From NCBI RefSeq assembly GCF_000716335.1, contig NZ_KL591011.1, forward strand, positions 20,439 through 53,372: a DNA stretch of 32,934 nt, in the 5' to 3' direction. Source of the DNA: Streptomyces sp. NRRL S-118 (GTDB lineage: Bacteria > Actinomycetota > Actinomycetes > Streptomycetales > Streptomycetaceae). A program made the position numbers and the translations under genes. Positions 24,482 through 32,934 of the stretch are shown piece by piece (position 1 is the first letter of the stretch; every line of letters starts with the position of its first letter). The notes under the pieces are model-generated. The model saw nothing but the letters and a program-made list of their open reading frames with translations. It ran no database searches and was not told the DNA's origin.

Positions 24482-25249
24482 ATGCCGAAGAACATCCAGT
24501 CGCTTGAAAGGGCGGCGGCGATGCTGCGACTGCTCGCGGGCGGGGAGCGCCGTCTCGGACTGTCCGACATCGCCTCCTCACTGGAGCTCGCCAAGGGCAC
24601 GGCGCACGGCATCCTGCGCACCCTCCAGGCGGAGGGCTTCGTCGAGCAGGACCCGGCCTCCGGGCGCTACCAGCTGGGCGCGGAACTGCTGCGCCTGGGC
24701 AACAGCTACCTGGACGTGCACGAGCTGCGCGCCCGCGCCCTGGTGTGGACCGACGACCTGGCCCGCTCCAGCGGAGAGAGCGTCCACCTGGGCGTCCTGC
24801 ACCAGCACGGCGTGCTCGTCATCCACCACGTCTTCCGGCCCGACGACAGCCGCCAGGTCCTGGAGGTCGGCGCCATGCACCCGCTGCACTCCACGGCGCT
24901 GGGCAAGGTGCTGTCGGCCTATGACCCCGTGGCGCACAGCGAGGCCCTGGAGGTGGAGCGGGAGGCGTTCACACCGCGCACCGTCACCTCCCTGGAGGAC
25001 TTCGAGGCCGTGCTGGACATGACCCGGGCGCGCGGGTGGGCCGCGGACGTGGAGGAGACCTGGGACGGCGTGGCGTCGGTGGCGGCGCCGATCCACGACC
25101 GGCGGCGGATGCCCGTCGGCGCGGTCGCCATCACGGGCGCGGTGGAGCGCGTGTGCAACGGCGGCGGCGAGCTGCGCTCCGAGCTGGTGGCGGCGGTGCG
25201 GGACTGCGCCCGCGCGGTCTCCCGCGACCTGGGCGCCGGGCGCTTCTGA
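24482..25249 (+). CDS. gylR: Glycerol operon repressor GylR (IclR family)
   Basis: 255 residues from ATG 24482, with purine-rich GAGGAAGAAGG upstream. The N-terminal winged helix-turn-helix (about 5-60, QSLERAAAMLRLLAGGERRL then LSDIASSLELAKGTAHGILR) and the C-terminal effector-binding IclR domain (GAMHPLHSTALGKVLSAYDP, about 135-155) are intact. In S. coelicolor GylR represses the glycerol operon and itself, with glycerol-3-phosphate as the likely inducer. It is directly upstream of glpF-glpK-glpD on the same strand. The gap before glpF and the promoter of gylR share a 13-bp sequence, the likely operator. It is divergent from metH. Confidence 0.95.
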   Translation: MPKNIQSLERAAAMLRLLAGGERRLGLSDIASSLELAKGTAHGILRTLQAEGFVEQDPASGRYQLGAELLRLGNSYLDVHELRARALVWTDDLARSSGESVHLGVLHQHGVLVIHHVFRPDDSRQVLEVGAMHPLHSTALGKVLSAYDPVAHSEALEVEREAFTPRTVTSLEDFEAVLDMTRARGWAADVEETWDGVASVAAPIHDRRRMPVGAVAITGAVERVCNGGGELRSELVAAVRDCARAVSRDLGAGRF

Positions 25250-25343
25250 CGCCCCTGGCTCCCCGCTGGTAACGAACGCATTTCAGCCAGCGGAACTCTT
25301 GACGCCGCATTTACCCGGGGGCAAAACTGCCGTTCATCGGTCG

Positions 25344-25356
25344 GCATTGTCGAACA
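25344..25356 (+). promoter_or_regulatory. GylR operator candidate upstream of glpF
   Basis: GCATTGTCGAACA, identical to 24448-24460 before gylR. It lies about 127 bp before glpF, and a -10-like TACAGT follows at 25374-25379. The flanking CGGCATT and CGGCAAT sequences could be further half-sites. Confidence 0.65.
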
Positions 25357-25404
25357 CTTACCGGCAATCGCGGTACAGTGTCGCAACGCCAGGAGGCCGG
25401 TTAA

Positions 25405-25422
25405 CGCCCTCAGCCGAGGGCG
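25405..25422 (+). repeat. Small hairpin in the glpF leader
   Basis: A 7-bp stem, CGCCCTC and GAGGGCG with loop AGCC, about 60 nt upstream of the glpF GTG. It may affect mRNA stability. Confidence 0.4.
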
Positions 25423-25482
25423 CGGACCACCGGAGGGACCCGGGGTTCGCCTTCCCCTGGACGAAGGACAAAGGAGTCGCGG

Positions 25483-26274
25483 GTGTCCAGCTCCGACATC
25501 TTCATCGGCGAGATCATTGGTACCGCCGTACTCATCCTGCTCGGCGGTGGCGTCGTCGCCGCCGTCGTACTCAAGCGCTCCAAGGCGCAGAACGCCGGCT
25601 GGCTGGCCATCACCTTCGGGTGGGGCTTCGCGGTCCTGACCGCGGTCTACATGACAGGTACCCTGTCCGGCGCCCATCTCAACCCGGCCGTCACGGTCGG
25701 CATCGCGGTCAAGGACGGCGACTGGAGCAACGTCCCCGTGTACTTCGCGGGACAGCTCCTCGGCGCCATGGTCGGCGCCGCGCTGGTCTGGATCGCCTAC
25801 TACGGCCAGTTCCGCGCGCACCTCACCGACCCCGAGATCGTGGGGGACCCGGCCGACAAGGCGATCGAGGGCCCGCACAACGAGTCCGCGGGCCACGCCG
25901 GTCCCGTACTGGGCGTCTTCTCCACCGGCCCGGAGATCCGCAGCGTCTGGCAGAACCTGGCCACCGAGATCATCGGCACCGTCGTCCTCGTCCTCGCGGT
26001 TCTCACGCAGGGCCTGAACGACAGCGGCAAGGGTCTCGGCACCCTCGGCGCGCTGATCACCGCACTGGTCGTGGTCGGCATCGGCCTCTCGCTCGGCGGC
26101 CCGACGGGCTACGCGATCAACCCGGCCCGTGACCTGGGCCCCCGGATCGTGCACGCCCTCCTCCCGCTGCCGAACAAGGGCGGCTCCGACTGGGGGTACG
26201 CCTGGATCCCCGTCGTCGGCCCGCTGATCGGCGGAGCGCTCGCCGCGGGTATCTACAACATCGCGTTCGCCTGA
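25483..26274 (+). CDS. glpF: Glycerol uptake facilitator GlpF (aquaglyceroporin)
   Basis: 263 residues from GTG 25483, with AAGGAG 6 nt upstream. It is a six-helix channel of the MIP family that lets glycerol enter by diffusion. The two pore motifs are present: HLNPAV (N67-P68-A69) and [11 protein letters not shown] (213-215), with Arg216 and Asp217 as in glycerol channels rather than strict water channels. A longer extracellular loop (about 115-150, rich in acidic residues) lies between the halves. It is the first gene of the glpF-glpK-glpD operon; glpK starts 37 bp after its stop. Expression is probably repressed by GylR when glycerol-3-phosphate is absent. Confidence 0.96.
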   Translation: MSSSDIFIGEIIGTAVLILLGGGVVAAVVLKRSKAQNAGWLAITFGWGFAVLTAVYMTGTLSGAHLNPAVTVGIAVKDGDWSNVPVYFAGQLLGAMVGAALVWIAYYGQFRAHLTDPEIVGDPADKAIEGPHNESAGHAGPVLGVFSTGPEIRSVWQNLATEIIGTVVLVLAVLTQGLNDSGKGLGTLGALITALVVVGIGLSLGGPTGYAINPARDLGPRIVHALLPLPNKGGSDWGYAWIPVVGPLIGGALAAGIYNIAFA

Positions 26275-26311
26275 GCCGTCCTTCGTCCCCTACCGACTTC
26301 CGGGAGCAACC

Positions 26312-27859
26312 GTGACCGACGCACACACCACCAGCACCTCCTCCCACGGCACAGGGCCGTTCATCGCGGCCATCGACCAGGGCACCACCTCCAGCCGCTG
26401 CATCGTCTTCGACCGCGACGGGCGCATCGTCTCCGTCGACCAGAAGGAGCACGAGCAGATCTTCCCCAAGCCCGGCTGGGTGGAGCACGACGCCGCCGAG
26501 ATCTGGACCAACGTCCGGGAGGTCGTGGCCGGCGCCATCGAGAAGGCCGGGATCACCTCGGCCGACGTCAAGGCCATCGGCATCACCAACCAGCGCGAGA
26601 CCACGCTGCTCTGGGACAAGAACACCGGTGAGCCCGTCCACAACGCCATCGTCTGGCAGGACACCCGCACCGACGCGCTCTGCAAGGAACTCGGCCGCAA
26701 TGTCGGCCAGGACCGCTTCCGCCGCGAGACGGGCCTGCCGCTCGCGTCGTACTTCGCCGGTCCGAAGATCCGCTGGATGCTCGACAACGTCGAGGGCCTG
26801 CGCGAGCGCGCCGAGCGCGGCGACATCCTCTTCGGCACCATGGACTCCTGGGTCATCTGGAACCTCACGGGCGGCGTCGACGGCGGTCACCACGTCACCG
26901 ACGTCACCAACGCCTCCCGCACCATGCTGATGAACCTGCACACCATGGAGTGGGACCAGAAGATCCTCGAATCCATGGAGGTCCCGGCGGCGGTGCTGCC
27001 GGAGATCCGCTCCTCCGCCGAGGTGTACGGTCACGTCAAGGGCGGCGTCCTGGACGGCGTCCCGGTCGCCTCCGCGCTCGGCGACCAGCAGGCGGCCCTG
27101 TTCGGCCAGACCTGCTTCTCCGAGGGCGAGGCGAAGTCGACGTACGGCACAGGAACGTTCCTGCTGCTGAACACCGGCGAGAAGATCATCAACTCCTACT
27201 CGGGGCTCATCACCACCGTCGGCTACAAGATCGGCGACCAGGCTCCGGTGTACGCCCTGGAGGGCTCCATCGCCGTCACCGGCTCGCTGGTGCAGTGGAT
27301 GCGCGACCAGATGGGCCTGATCAACTCCGCCGCCGAGATCGAGACCCTCGCGTCGTCGGTCGAGGACAACGGCGGCGCGTACTTCGTACCGGCCTTCTCC
27401 GGCCTGTTCGCCCCCTACTGGCGCTCCGACGCCCGCGGTGTGATCGCCGGCCTCACCCGGTACGTCACCAAGGCGCACATCGCGCGCGCCGTGCTCGAGG
27501 CCACCGCCTGGCAGACCCGCGAGATCACCGACGCCATGACGAAGGACTCCGGCGTCGAACTGGCCGCGCTCAAGGTCGACGGCGGCATGACCTCCAACAA
27601 CCTGCTGATGCAGACCCTCTCGGACTTCCTGGACGCCCCCGTGGTGCGCCCCATGGTCGCCGAGACGACCTGCCTCGGCGCTGCCTACGCCGCCGGCCTG
27701 GCCGTCGGCTTCTGGCCCGACACCGACGCGCTGCGCGCCAACTGGCGCCGGGCCGCCGAGTGGACCCCCCGCATGGACGCTGACAAGCGTGACAGCGAGT
27801 ACAAGAACTGGCTCAAGGCCGTCGAGCGGACCATGGGCTGGATCGAGGACGAGGAGTAA
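26312..27859 (+). CDS. glpK: Glycerol kinase GlpK
   Basis: 515 residues from GTG 26312. It phosphorylates glycerol to glycerol-3-phosphate, trapping it inside the cell. It is a FGGY-family sugar kinase: phosphate-binding [11 protein letters not shown] (about 20-30), glycerol-binding WQDTRTD, the [10 protein letters not shown] region with the catalytic-type Asp, KSTYGTGTF (ATP-binding loop) and [14 protein letters not shown]. Its length is normal, with a short polar N-terminal extension. It lies between glpF and glpD, with a GAGGAG ribosome site for glpD overlapping its end. No frameshift or missing motif is seen. Confidence 0.96.
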   Translation: MTDAHTTSTSSHGTGPFIAAIDQGTTSSRCIVFDRDGRIVSVDQKEHEQIFPKPGWVEHDAAEIWTNVREVVAGAIEKAGITSADVKAIGITNQRETTLLWDKNTGEPVHNAIVWQDTRTDALCKELGRNVGQDRFRRETGLPLASYFAGPKIRWMLDNVEGLRERAERGDILFGTMDSWVIWNLTGGVDGGHHVTDVTNASRTMLMNLHTMEWDQKILESMEVPAAVLPEIRSSAEVYGHVKGGVLDGVPVASALGDQQAALFGQTCFSEGEAKSTYGTGTFLLLNTGEKIINSYSGLITTVGYKIGDQAPVYALEGSIAVTGSLVQWMRDQMGLINSAAEIETLASSVEDNGGAYFVPAFSGLFAPYWRSDARGVIAGLTRYVTKAHIARAVLEATAWQTREITDAMTKDSGVELAALKVDGGMTSNNLLMQTLSDFLDAPVVRPMVAETTCLGAAYAAGLAVGFWPDTDALRANWRRAAEWTPRMDADKRDSEYKNWLKAVERTMGWIEDEE

Positions 27860-27865
27860 ATCGAT

Positions 27866-29476
27866 ATGACCACCCTGCAGAGCGTCCCCGCCCTCGGGAC
27901 GCACCCGGCTGCCGGTTCCCTGCCGAGCCGTGCCGAAACGCGGGAGCAGCTCTCCAAGGCCACCTACGACCTCCTGGTGATCGGCGGCGGCATCCTGGGC
28001 ATCTCCACGGCCTGGCACGCCGCGCAGTCCGGGCTGCGGGTGGCCCTGGTGGACGCCGGCGACTTCGCCGGCGCCACCTCCTCCGCCTCCTCCAAGCTCC
28101 TCCACGGCGGTCTGCGCTACCTGCAGACCGGCGCGGTGAAGCTGGTCGCGGAGAACCACTTCGAGCGACGTGCGGTCTCCCGCCAGGTGGCCCCCCACCT
28201 GGCGAACCCGCTCACCTTCTACCTGCCGGTCTACAAGGGCGGGCCGCACGGCGCCGCCAAGCTCGGCGCGGGCGTCTTCGCGTACTCGGCGCTCTCCGCC
28301 TTCGGCGACGGTGTCGGCCACCTGCTCAGCCCCGCCAAGGCCGCGCAGGACGTGCCGGAGCTGCGCACCGACAACCTCAAGGCCGTGGCCGTCTACGGCG
28401 ACGACCAGATGAACGACGCGCGCATGGCGCTGATGACGGTGCGCGCCGCGGTCGACGCGGGCGCCACCGTCCTCAACCACGCCGAGGTCACCGGCCTGCG
28501 GTTCACCCGCGGCCGGGTCACCGGCGCGGACCTCCGGGACCGGCTGGGCGGCGAGGAGTTCGGCGTCGACGCCCGGCTGGTCCTCAACGCCACCGGCCCC
28601 TGGGTCGACCACCTGCGCCGGATGGAGGACCCGAACGCGGCCCCGTCCATCCGCCTCTCCAAGGGCGCGCACCTGGTCCTGAAGCGGACCTCCCCCTGGC
28701 GGGCCGCGCTCGCCACCCCGATCGACAAGTACCGCATCACCTTCGCCCTCCCCTGGGAGGACATGCTGCTGCTCGGTACGACCGACGAGGAGTTCGAGGG
28801 CGACCCGGGCGAGGTCGCGGTCAACGACAAGGACGTCACCCAGATCCTGGACGAGGCCGCCTTCTCCATCCGCGACCAGCAGCTGTCCCGTGACCTGATC
28901 ACGTACTCCTTCGCCGGTCTGCGGGTGCTGCCGGGCGGCCCCGGCGACACCTCCAAGGCCAAGCGCGAGACGGTCGTGACCGAGGGCCGCGGCGGCATGC
29001 TGTCGGTGGCCGGCGGCAAGTGGACGACCTTCCGCCACATCGGCCGCACGGTGATGAACAAGCTGGCGGCCCTGCCCGGCGGGCCGCTCGGCGAGGACAT
29101 GGAGCCCATCTCGGCCCTGCCGAAGAAGCTCCCGCTGCCCGGCATAGCGAACCCGAACGCGGTCGCGCACCGGCTGCTGGTCGACGGTGGCACGCCCGGC
29201 CCGCGCATGGCCGCGGACACCGCCCGTCACCTGGCCACGCACTACGGCTCGCTCTCGTTCGACATCGCGCGCATGGCGTACGACAACCCGGAGCTCGCCG
29301 AGCGCATCCACCCGGACGCGCCGGAGATCTGGGCGCAGGTCGCCTACGCCCGCGACCACGAGTGGGCCGAGACGGCGGACGACGTGCTGCGCCGCCGTAC
29401 GACGCTGACGATCCGGGGCCTGGCGACGGACGACATCCGGAGCAGGGTCGAGGACATGCTCGGCAAGAAGGCCTGA
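27866..29476 (+). CDS. glpD: Aerobic glycerol-3-phosphate dehydrogenase GlpD
   Basis: 536 residues from ATG 27866. It oxidises glycerol-3-phosphate to dihydroxyacetone phosphate at the membrane, passing electrons to quinone through FAD. The N-terminal FAD fold is clear: LLVIGGGILGISTAWHAA (GxGxxG at 40-45), then TSSASSKLLHGGLRYL. Mid-protein RLVLNATGPWVD and LLGTTDEEFEGD, and the C-terminal helical domain, match the family. It starts 6 bp after glpK using the GAGGAG at the glpK end, so the two are translationally close. A strong hairpin at 29496-29528 closes the operon. Confidence 0.96.
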   Translation: MTTLQSVPALGTHPAAGSLPSRAETREQLSKATYDLLVIGGGILGISTAWHAAQSGLRVALVDAGDFAGATSSASSKLLHGGLRYLQTGAVKLVAENHFERRAVSRQVAPHLANPLTFYLPVYKGGPHGAAKLGAGVFAYSALSAFGDGVGHLLSPAKAAQDVPELRTDNLKAVAVYGDDQMNDARMALMTVRAAVDAGATVLNHAEVTGLRFTRGRVTGADLRDRLGGEEFGVDARLVLNATGPWVDHLRRMEDPNAAPSIRLSKGAHLVLKRTSPWRAALATPIDKYRITFALPWEDMLLLGTTDEEFEGDPGEVAVNDKDVTQILDEAAFSIRDQQLSRDLITYSFAGLRVLPGGPGDTSKAKRETVVTEGRGGMLSVAGGKWTTFRHIGRTVMNKLAALPGGPLGEDMEPISALPKKLPLPGIANPNAVAHRLLVDGGTPGPRMAADTARHLATHYGSLSFDIARMAYDNPELAERIHPDAPEIWAQVAYARDHEWAETADDVLRRRTTLTIRGLATDDIRSRVEDMLGKKA

Positions 29477-29495
29477 TCCCGCGGGGTCTTGCAAC

Positions 29496-29528
29496 GACGA
29501 GGGCGGCTCCGGGGGAGCCGCCCTCGTC
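29496..29528 (+). terminator. Hairpin terminator after glpD
   Basis: A 15-bp perfect stem, arms 29496-29510 and 29514-29528, with loop GGG, 19 nt after the glpD stop. Confidence 0.85.
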
Positions 29529-29598
29529 CGTGCTCCCGCCAGGTCGAACAGAGCACTCGGACGTGTACAGGGGCTGCGGCGGGGGGCATGCGAAGCCG

Positions 29599-29604
29599 TA
29601 AGGT
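29599..29604 (+). promoter_or_regulatory. Candidate -10 box for the PAC2-family gene
   Basis: TAAGGT fits the Streptomyces -10 consensus TANNNT and lies 36 nt before the GTG, with ribosome site GGAAGGAGG between. The -35 is weak. Confidence 0.35.
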
Positions 29605-29640
29605 TGGTTCGTACGCACGGAACTTCGGAAGGAGGCCTGG

Positions 29641-30663
29641 GTGATCGAGCTCGAGGGGGTTCCCGAGCTGATCGACCCGGTCATGGTGGCCGCGTTCGAG
29701 GGCTGGAACGACGCCGGCGACGCCGCCTCCACCGCGGTCGCGCACCTGGAGCGGGAGTGGAAGGGGGAGGTGTTCGCGGCGCTCGACGCCGAGGACTACT
29801 ACGACTTCCAGGTCAACCGCCCCACGGTGTGGCTGGACGGCGGGGTGCGGAAGATCACGTGGCCGACCACCCGGCTCTCCGTGGTGCGGGTGGGCGGCGA
29901 CAAACCACGGGATCTGGTCCTCGTCCGCGGCATCGAACCGTCGATGCGCTGGCGCTCGTTCTGCAACGAGATCCTCGGTTTCGCCCATGAACTGGGCGTG
30001 GAGATGGTGGTGATCCTGGGCGCGCTGCTCGGCGACACCCCGCACACCCGGCCGGTGCCGGTCAGCGGCGTCACGTCCGATCCGGACCTGGCGCGCACGA
30101 TGGACCTCGAGGAGACCCGGTACGAAGGGCCGACGGGCATCGTCGGCATCCTCCAGGAGGCCTGCACGCACGCGGGCGTGCCGGCGGTGAGTCTGTGGGC
30201 CGCGGTGCCGCACTACGTGTCGCAGCCGCCGAACCCGAAGGCGACGCTGGCGCTGCTCAACCGGCTGGAGGACCTCATCGACCTGCGCATCCCACTGGGT
30301 GAGCTGGCGGAGGACGCACGGGCCTGGCAGGTCGGCGTGGACCAGCTCGCCTCCGAGGACAGCGAGGTGGCGGAGTACGTCCAGACTCTGGAGGAGGCCC
30401 GGGACACGGCGGAGCTGCCGGAGGCCTCGGGCGAGGCCATCGCGCGGGAATTCGAGCGGTACCTGCGGCGTCGCGACGGCGGCCCGGGCAGCGGGCCCGC
30501 CACCGGGCCGGGGGCGGGTCCGGGCGGCGGACCCGGGCATGCGACGGACATGGGTGACAGCTCCTACCTGCGCGACACGTCGAGCGGGCGGACGCGGCCG
30601 CCGAAGCCCCCCAAGCGCGAACCCGAGGCGGGCGACGAGGACGGCGGCCCGGCCGAGGAGTGA
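29641..30663 (+). CDS. PAC2-family (proteasome-assembly-chaperone-like) protein
   Basis: 340 residues from GTG 29641 with strong GGAAGGAGG upstream. The PAC2 fold covers about 1-270: an N-terminal VAAFEGWNDAGDAASTAVAH, DFQVNRPTVWL, DLVLVRGIEPSMRWRSF, then ILGALLGDTPHTRPVPVSG. Eukaryotic PAC2 helps assemble 20S proteasomes, but the bacterial members are of unproven function. The region after about 275 is low-complexity, rich in Gly, Pro, Lys and acidic residues, and probably disordered. The neighbourhood (mshC, glp genes) does not fix a role, although actinobacteria with this gene also carry proteasomes, here about 19 kb away. No adjacent partner is cotranscribed. Confidence 0.85.
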   Translation: MIELEGVPELIDPVMVAAFEGWNDAGDAASTAVAHLEREWKGEVFAALDAEDYYDFQVNRPTVWLDGGVRKITWPTTRLSVVRVGGDKPRDLVLVRGIEPSMRWRSFCNEILGFAHELGVEMVVILGALLGDTPHTRPVPVSGVTSDPDLARTMDLEETRYEGPTGIVGILQEACTHAGVPAVSLWAAVPHYVSQPPNPKATLALLNRLEDLIDLRIPLGELAEDARAWQVGVDQLASEDSEVAEYVQTLEEARDTAELPEASGEAIAREFERYLRRRDGGPGSGPATGPGAGPGGGPGHATDMGDSSYLRDTSSGRTRPPKPPKREPEAGDEDGGPAEE

Positions 30664-30674
30664 GACCGGCGGGG

Positions 30675-30707
30675 CGGGGCGGCACCGGAGGACCCGGTGC
30701 CGCCCCG
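30675..30707. terminator. Hairpin terminator after the PAC2 gene
   Basis: A 14-bp perfect stem, CGGGGCGGCACCGG (30675-30688) with 30694-30707, and a 5-nt loop, 11 nt after the stop. Confidence 0.8.
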
Positions 30708-30806
30708 TCCGCGTTCCCGGGCATGTCTTCGTCCACCGCGCATGGTTGACGGTCCGTGAGACGGGCCTGACGCCGGATCAGCCCCCTGGACGGACGAGAC
30801 CCGCCC

Positions 30807-30837
30807 CCCGGACCGCACGTGAGTGCCGCGGTCCGGG
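30807..30837 (-). terminator. Hairpin terminator after mshC
   Basis: A 10-bp perfect stem, CCCGGACCGC (30807-30816) with GCGGTCCGGG (30828-30837), and an 11-nt loop, 23 nt past the mshC stop on the minus strand. Confidence 0.7.
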
Positions 30838-30860
30838 AGCGGGTCTTCGGCCGGCAAGAC

Positions 30861-32090
30861 CTAGAGCGCCACGCCCATCAGCGCGTCGACGGTACGGGAG
30901 ACCACGCCGGGCGCGCTTTCGTCCGTGCCGCCGCCGGACTCCTGGAGCGAGACCCAGCGGTCCACGGCCGCGAGGGCCCGCGGGGTGTCGAGGTCGTCGG
31001 CCAGCGCTTCGCGGACCTCCTCGACGAGGGCCTCGGCGGACGGCCCGTCGGGCCGGGAGACCGCCGCACGCCACCGGCCGAGCCGCTCGACGGCCTCCCG
31101 GAGGACCTCGTCCGTCCACTCCCAGTCGGCGCGGTAGTGGTGGGCGAGCAGGGTGAGCCGGATGGCGGCCGGGTCGACGCCGGAGCGGCGCAGCGCCGAG
31201 ACGAAGACGAGGTTGCCCTTGGACTTGGACATCTTCTCGCCGTTCAGCGCGACCATCCCGGCGTGCACGTACGCCTTGGCGAACGGGTGCTCGCCGGTCA
31301 GCGCCTGGGCGTGGGAAGCGCCCATCTCGTGGTGCGGGAAGACCAGGTCGGAGCCGCCGCCCTGGACGTCGAAGCCCATGCCGAGGTGGTCCAGGGCGAT
31401 GGCGACGCACTCGATGTGCCAGCCGGGGCGGCCGGGGCCGAGGCTCGCGCCGTCCCAGCTGGGTTCGCCGTCGCGGGCCGCCATCCACAGCATCGGGTCC
31501 AGCGGGTTCTTCTTGCCCGGGCGGTCGGGGTCGCCGCCGCGCTCGGCGGACAGCGCCCGCATGACCTCGTGGTCGTAGTTCGACACCTCGCCGAAGTGCG
31601 GGTCCGCCTCGACGGAGAAGTAGATGTCGCCCTCCAGGTCGTACGCCGCGCCGGCGGAGACGAGGCGCTCGATGAGCGGCACGATGCCGGGTATGGCCTC
31701 GACGGCACCGATGTAGTGCCGCGGCGGCAGCATCCGCAGGGCGGTCATGTCCTCGCGGAAGAGCGCGGTCTCACGCTCGGCGAGGCCGACCCAGTCGATG
31801 CCGTCCCGGGCGGCCCGCTCCAGGAGCGGATCGTCGACGTCGGTGACGTTCTGGACGTAGTGGACCTGCCGCTTGGTGTCGAGCCACACGCGCTGCACGA
31901 GGTCGAACGCGTTGTAGGTCGCCGCGTGCCCCATGTGGGTCGCGTCGTACGGCGTGATGCCGCAGACGTAGATACGGGCGACGGGACCGGGGTCGAGGGT
32001 CACTCGCCCACCGGTCGCGGTGTCGTGGATCCGGAGGTCGCGGCCCTTGCCGGGCAGGGCGGGGACCTCAGAAGCGGGCCAGGCATGCAT
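30861..32090 (-). CDS. mshC: Cysteine:glucosaminyl-inositol ligase MshC (mycothiol synthesis)
   Basis: 409 residues from ATG 32090. MshC uses ATP to join cysteine to glucosaminyl-inositol, the third step of mycothiol synthesis, the main thiol of actinobacteria. It is a cysteinyl-tRNA synthetase homolog that lacks the tRNA-binding C-terminal region, which fits its length. Visible are THMGH (51-55, HIGH-like), zinc ligand candidates C43, C228 and H253, and KMSKS (286-290). MshC-type sequence is [20 protein letters not shown] at the start and [19 protein letters not shown]. The gene next upstream is the truncated kinase-like gene, 134 bp away. A true cysteinyl-tRNA synthetase would be longer, so MshC is secure. 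Confidence 0.96.
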   Translation of the reverse strand: MHAWPASEVPALPGKGRDLRIHDTATGGRVTLDPGPVARIYVCGITPYDATHMGHAATYNAFDLVQRVWLDTKRQVHYVQNVTDVDDPLLERAARDGIDWVGLAERETALFREDMTALRMLPPRHYIGAVEAIPGIVPLIERLVSAGAAYDLEGDIYFSVEADPHFGEVSNYDHEVMRALSAERGGDPDRPGKKNPLDPMLWMAARDGEPSWDGASLGPGRPGWHIECVAIALDHLGMGFDVQGGGSDLVFPHHEMGASHAQALTGEHPFAKAYVHAGMVALNGEKMSKSKGNLVFVSALRRSGVDPAAIRLTLLAHHYRADWEWTDEVLREAVERLGRWRAAVSRPDGPSAEALVEEVREALADDLDTPRALAAVDRWVSLQESGGGTDESAPGVVSRTVDALMGVAL

Positions 32091-32224
32091 GCCACGAGCC
32101 TAACCGGACGGGTGTTCCGGATACGAACCGGATGCAGGATCATGACGCGATCGGCACTCTTGCGCCGCGGGCACGAATGTGCAGGTCGACGCCGTGGCCG
32201 GGATAGGACCGGGGCGGACCGGGG

Positions 32225-32934
32225 TCAGACCGGGGGCCACGGGATGGCCGGCCACCGTCCCGACGGCTCCGGGTGGCGGCCGGACGCGCGCAGGGCGGAC
32301 ACGCGCTCGCGGACCGCCGCCACCTCGGCCGCCGTGAGCAGCTCCGCCAGACGGGTGGCCAGGGGCGCCCCGGGCGCCAGGGAGACCTCCAGTCCGGCGA
32401 GCACCTCGAGGGCCTCCTGCGGCAGCGGCTCGCCCGCCCAGCCCCACAGCAGGGTGCGCAGCTTGTCGTCCACGTTGAAGGTGACGCCGTGGTCGATGGC
32501 GTACAGCCGGCCGTCCGCCGTGGGCAGCAGATGGCCGCCCTTGCGGTCCCCGTTGTTGATCACGGCGTCGAGGACGGCGAGCCGCCGCAGCCGTACGTCG
32601 TCGGCGTGGACGAGCAGCGCCGTGCGGTCCTCTCCGACCTCGGCGAGGCCCACCGCCTTCCAGCCGTCCCCGGGCTCCTCGCCGTCGACGAGCGCGAGGA
32701 GGGACGCCGACGGGTCCCCCTCGATCCACAGCTGGACCATGCCCCGGCCGTACGGCCCGTCCCGCAGGACCGTCGGCGGCACCAGGCCCCATCCGGTCGC
32801 CTCGGAGACCTCGTACGCCGCGACCTCGCGCTGCGCCAGCGTCCCGTCCGGGAAGTCCCACAGCGGCCGCTCCCCCGCGACCGGCTTGTAGACGCAGTCG
32901 GCCTCATGGCCCTCGTACGCGACGGAACACAGCA
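32225..32934 (-). CDS. Kinase-fold protein of SCO1664 type, 5' end beyond the window
   Basis: The frame runs off the window end; 236 codons are visible and the start is missing. It resembles the actinobacterial SCO1664 family, which is related to the phosphatidylinositol 3/4-kinase fold. Visible are ADCVYKPVAGERPLWDFP (possible ATP-binding Lys), TLAQREVAAYEVSEATGWGL, the catalytic-type segment AVINNGDRKGGHLL, and YAIDHGVTFN as a metal-binding element. No substrate is known. I recall the family often sits beside mshC with a phosphatase and a DUF3090 protein, so those genes would be expected just outside the window. A shorter start inside the visible part (for example the GTG codon for VPPTVL) would cut the domain and is unlikely. 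Confidence 0.8.
   Translation of the reverse strand, partial: LCSVAYEGHEADCVYKPVAGERPLWDFPDGTLAQREVAAYEVSEATGWGLVPPTVLRDGPYGRGMVQLWIEGDPSASLLALVDGEEPGDGWKAVGLAEVGEDRTALLVHADDVRLRRLAVLDAVINNGDRKGGHLLPTADGRLYAIDHGVTFNVDDKLRTLLWGWAGEPLPQEALEVLAGLEVSLAPGAPLATRLAELLTAAEVAAVRERVSALRASGRHPEPSGRWPAIPWPPV

Noticed and set aside
20685..25022. A 4.3-kb open frame on the plus strand opposite metH
   Set aside because: Antisense shadow of metH; the peptide has no domain pattern and runs into the gylR gene in another frame.
26117..29494. A 3.4-kb open frame on the minus strand opposite glpF-glpK-glpD
   Set aside because: Antisense shadow of three well-supported genes.
30861..32090. Cysteinyl-tRNA synthetase
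   Set aside because: The protein is short and lacks the tRNA-binding C-terminal region; sequence and length match MshC.

Overview
The window is high-GC DNA (GTG starts and purine-rich ribosome sites are common) that looks like a Streptomyces core chromosome segment. Gene content and order match what I remember of the Streptomyces coelicolor region from the Pup-proteasome genes through metH and the glycerol (gyl/glp) operon to mshC. I see no insertion sequences, phage genes, tRNA or rRNA genes, or CRISPR arrays.

Region 1 (1-9025 plus arc to 10792) is the Pup-proteasome system, mostly on the minus strand. Its order in the direction of transcription is arc/mpa (unfoldase), dop (Pup deamidase/depupylase), pup, prcB, prcA, then an inserted divergent lacI-type regulator and MFS exporter pair, then pafA (Pup ligase), then a secreted two-domain FKBP prolyl isomerase. 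Dop converts the Pup C-terminal Gln to Glu, PafA ligates Pup to lysines, ARC unfolds pupylated proteins, and PrcA/PrcB degrade them. The divergent lacI-MFS pair shares a 26-bp near-perfect palindrome, the best operator candidate in the window.

Region 2 (about 10.8-16.1 kb) holds a small single-cluster ferredoxin divergent from arc, a membrane-anchored or secreted protein of unknown function, a TrmI tRNA m1A58 methyltransferase following a site-2 protease with CBS domains (likely operon), a Cas4/RecB-type Fe-S nuclease-fold protein, and a NarL-type response regulator without a kinase beside it. Region 3 (16.1-19.9 kb) has two tandem paralogous lipoprotein substrate-binding proteins (SBP_bac_5 family) with no permease or ATPase nearby, followed by a 475-base non-coding stretch. 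Region 4 (19.8-24.2 kb) has a HAD phosphatase and the large cobalamin-dependent methionine synthase MetH.

Region 5 (24.4-29.5 kb) is the glycerol regulon: the IclR-family repressor gene gylR, then glpF (facilitator), glpK (kinase) and glpD (dehydrogenase), closed by a strong hairpin. The promoter regions of gylR and glpF share a 13-bp identical sequence, fitting autoregulation and operon control by GylR. Region 6 (29.6 kb to the end) has a PAC2-family (proteasome-assembly-chaperone-like) protein, mshC for mycothiol synthesis, and the 5'-truncated gene of a kinase-fold protein of the SCO1664 type.

Most of the window is conserved actinobacterial core. The less ordinary signals are regulatory: candidate leaderless promoters at pafA and the recB-like gene, a hairpin over the pup stop codon, a two-tier inverted repeat between arc and dop, a structured metH leader, the lacI/MFS operator, and a ferredoxin with a Cys-x2-Asp-x2-Cys cluster motif. 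I did not find a clearly new multi-gene system.
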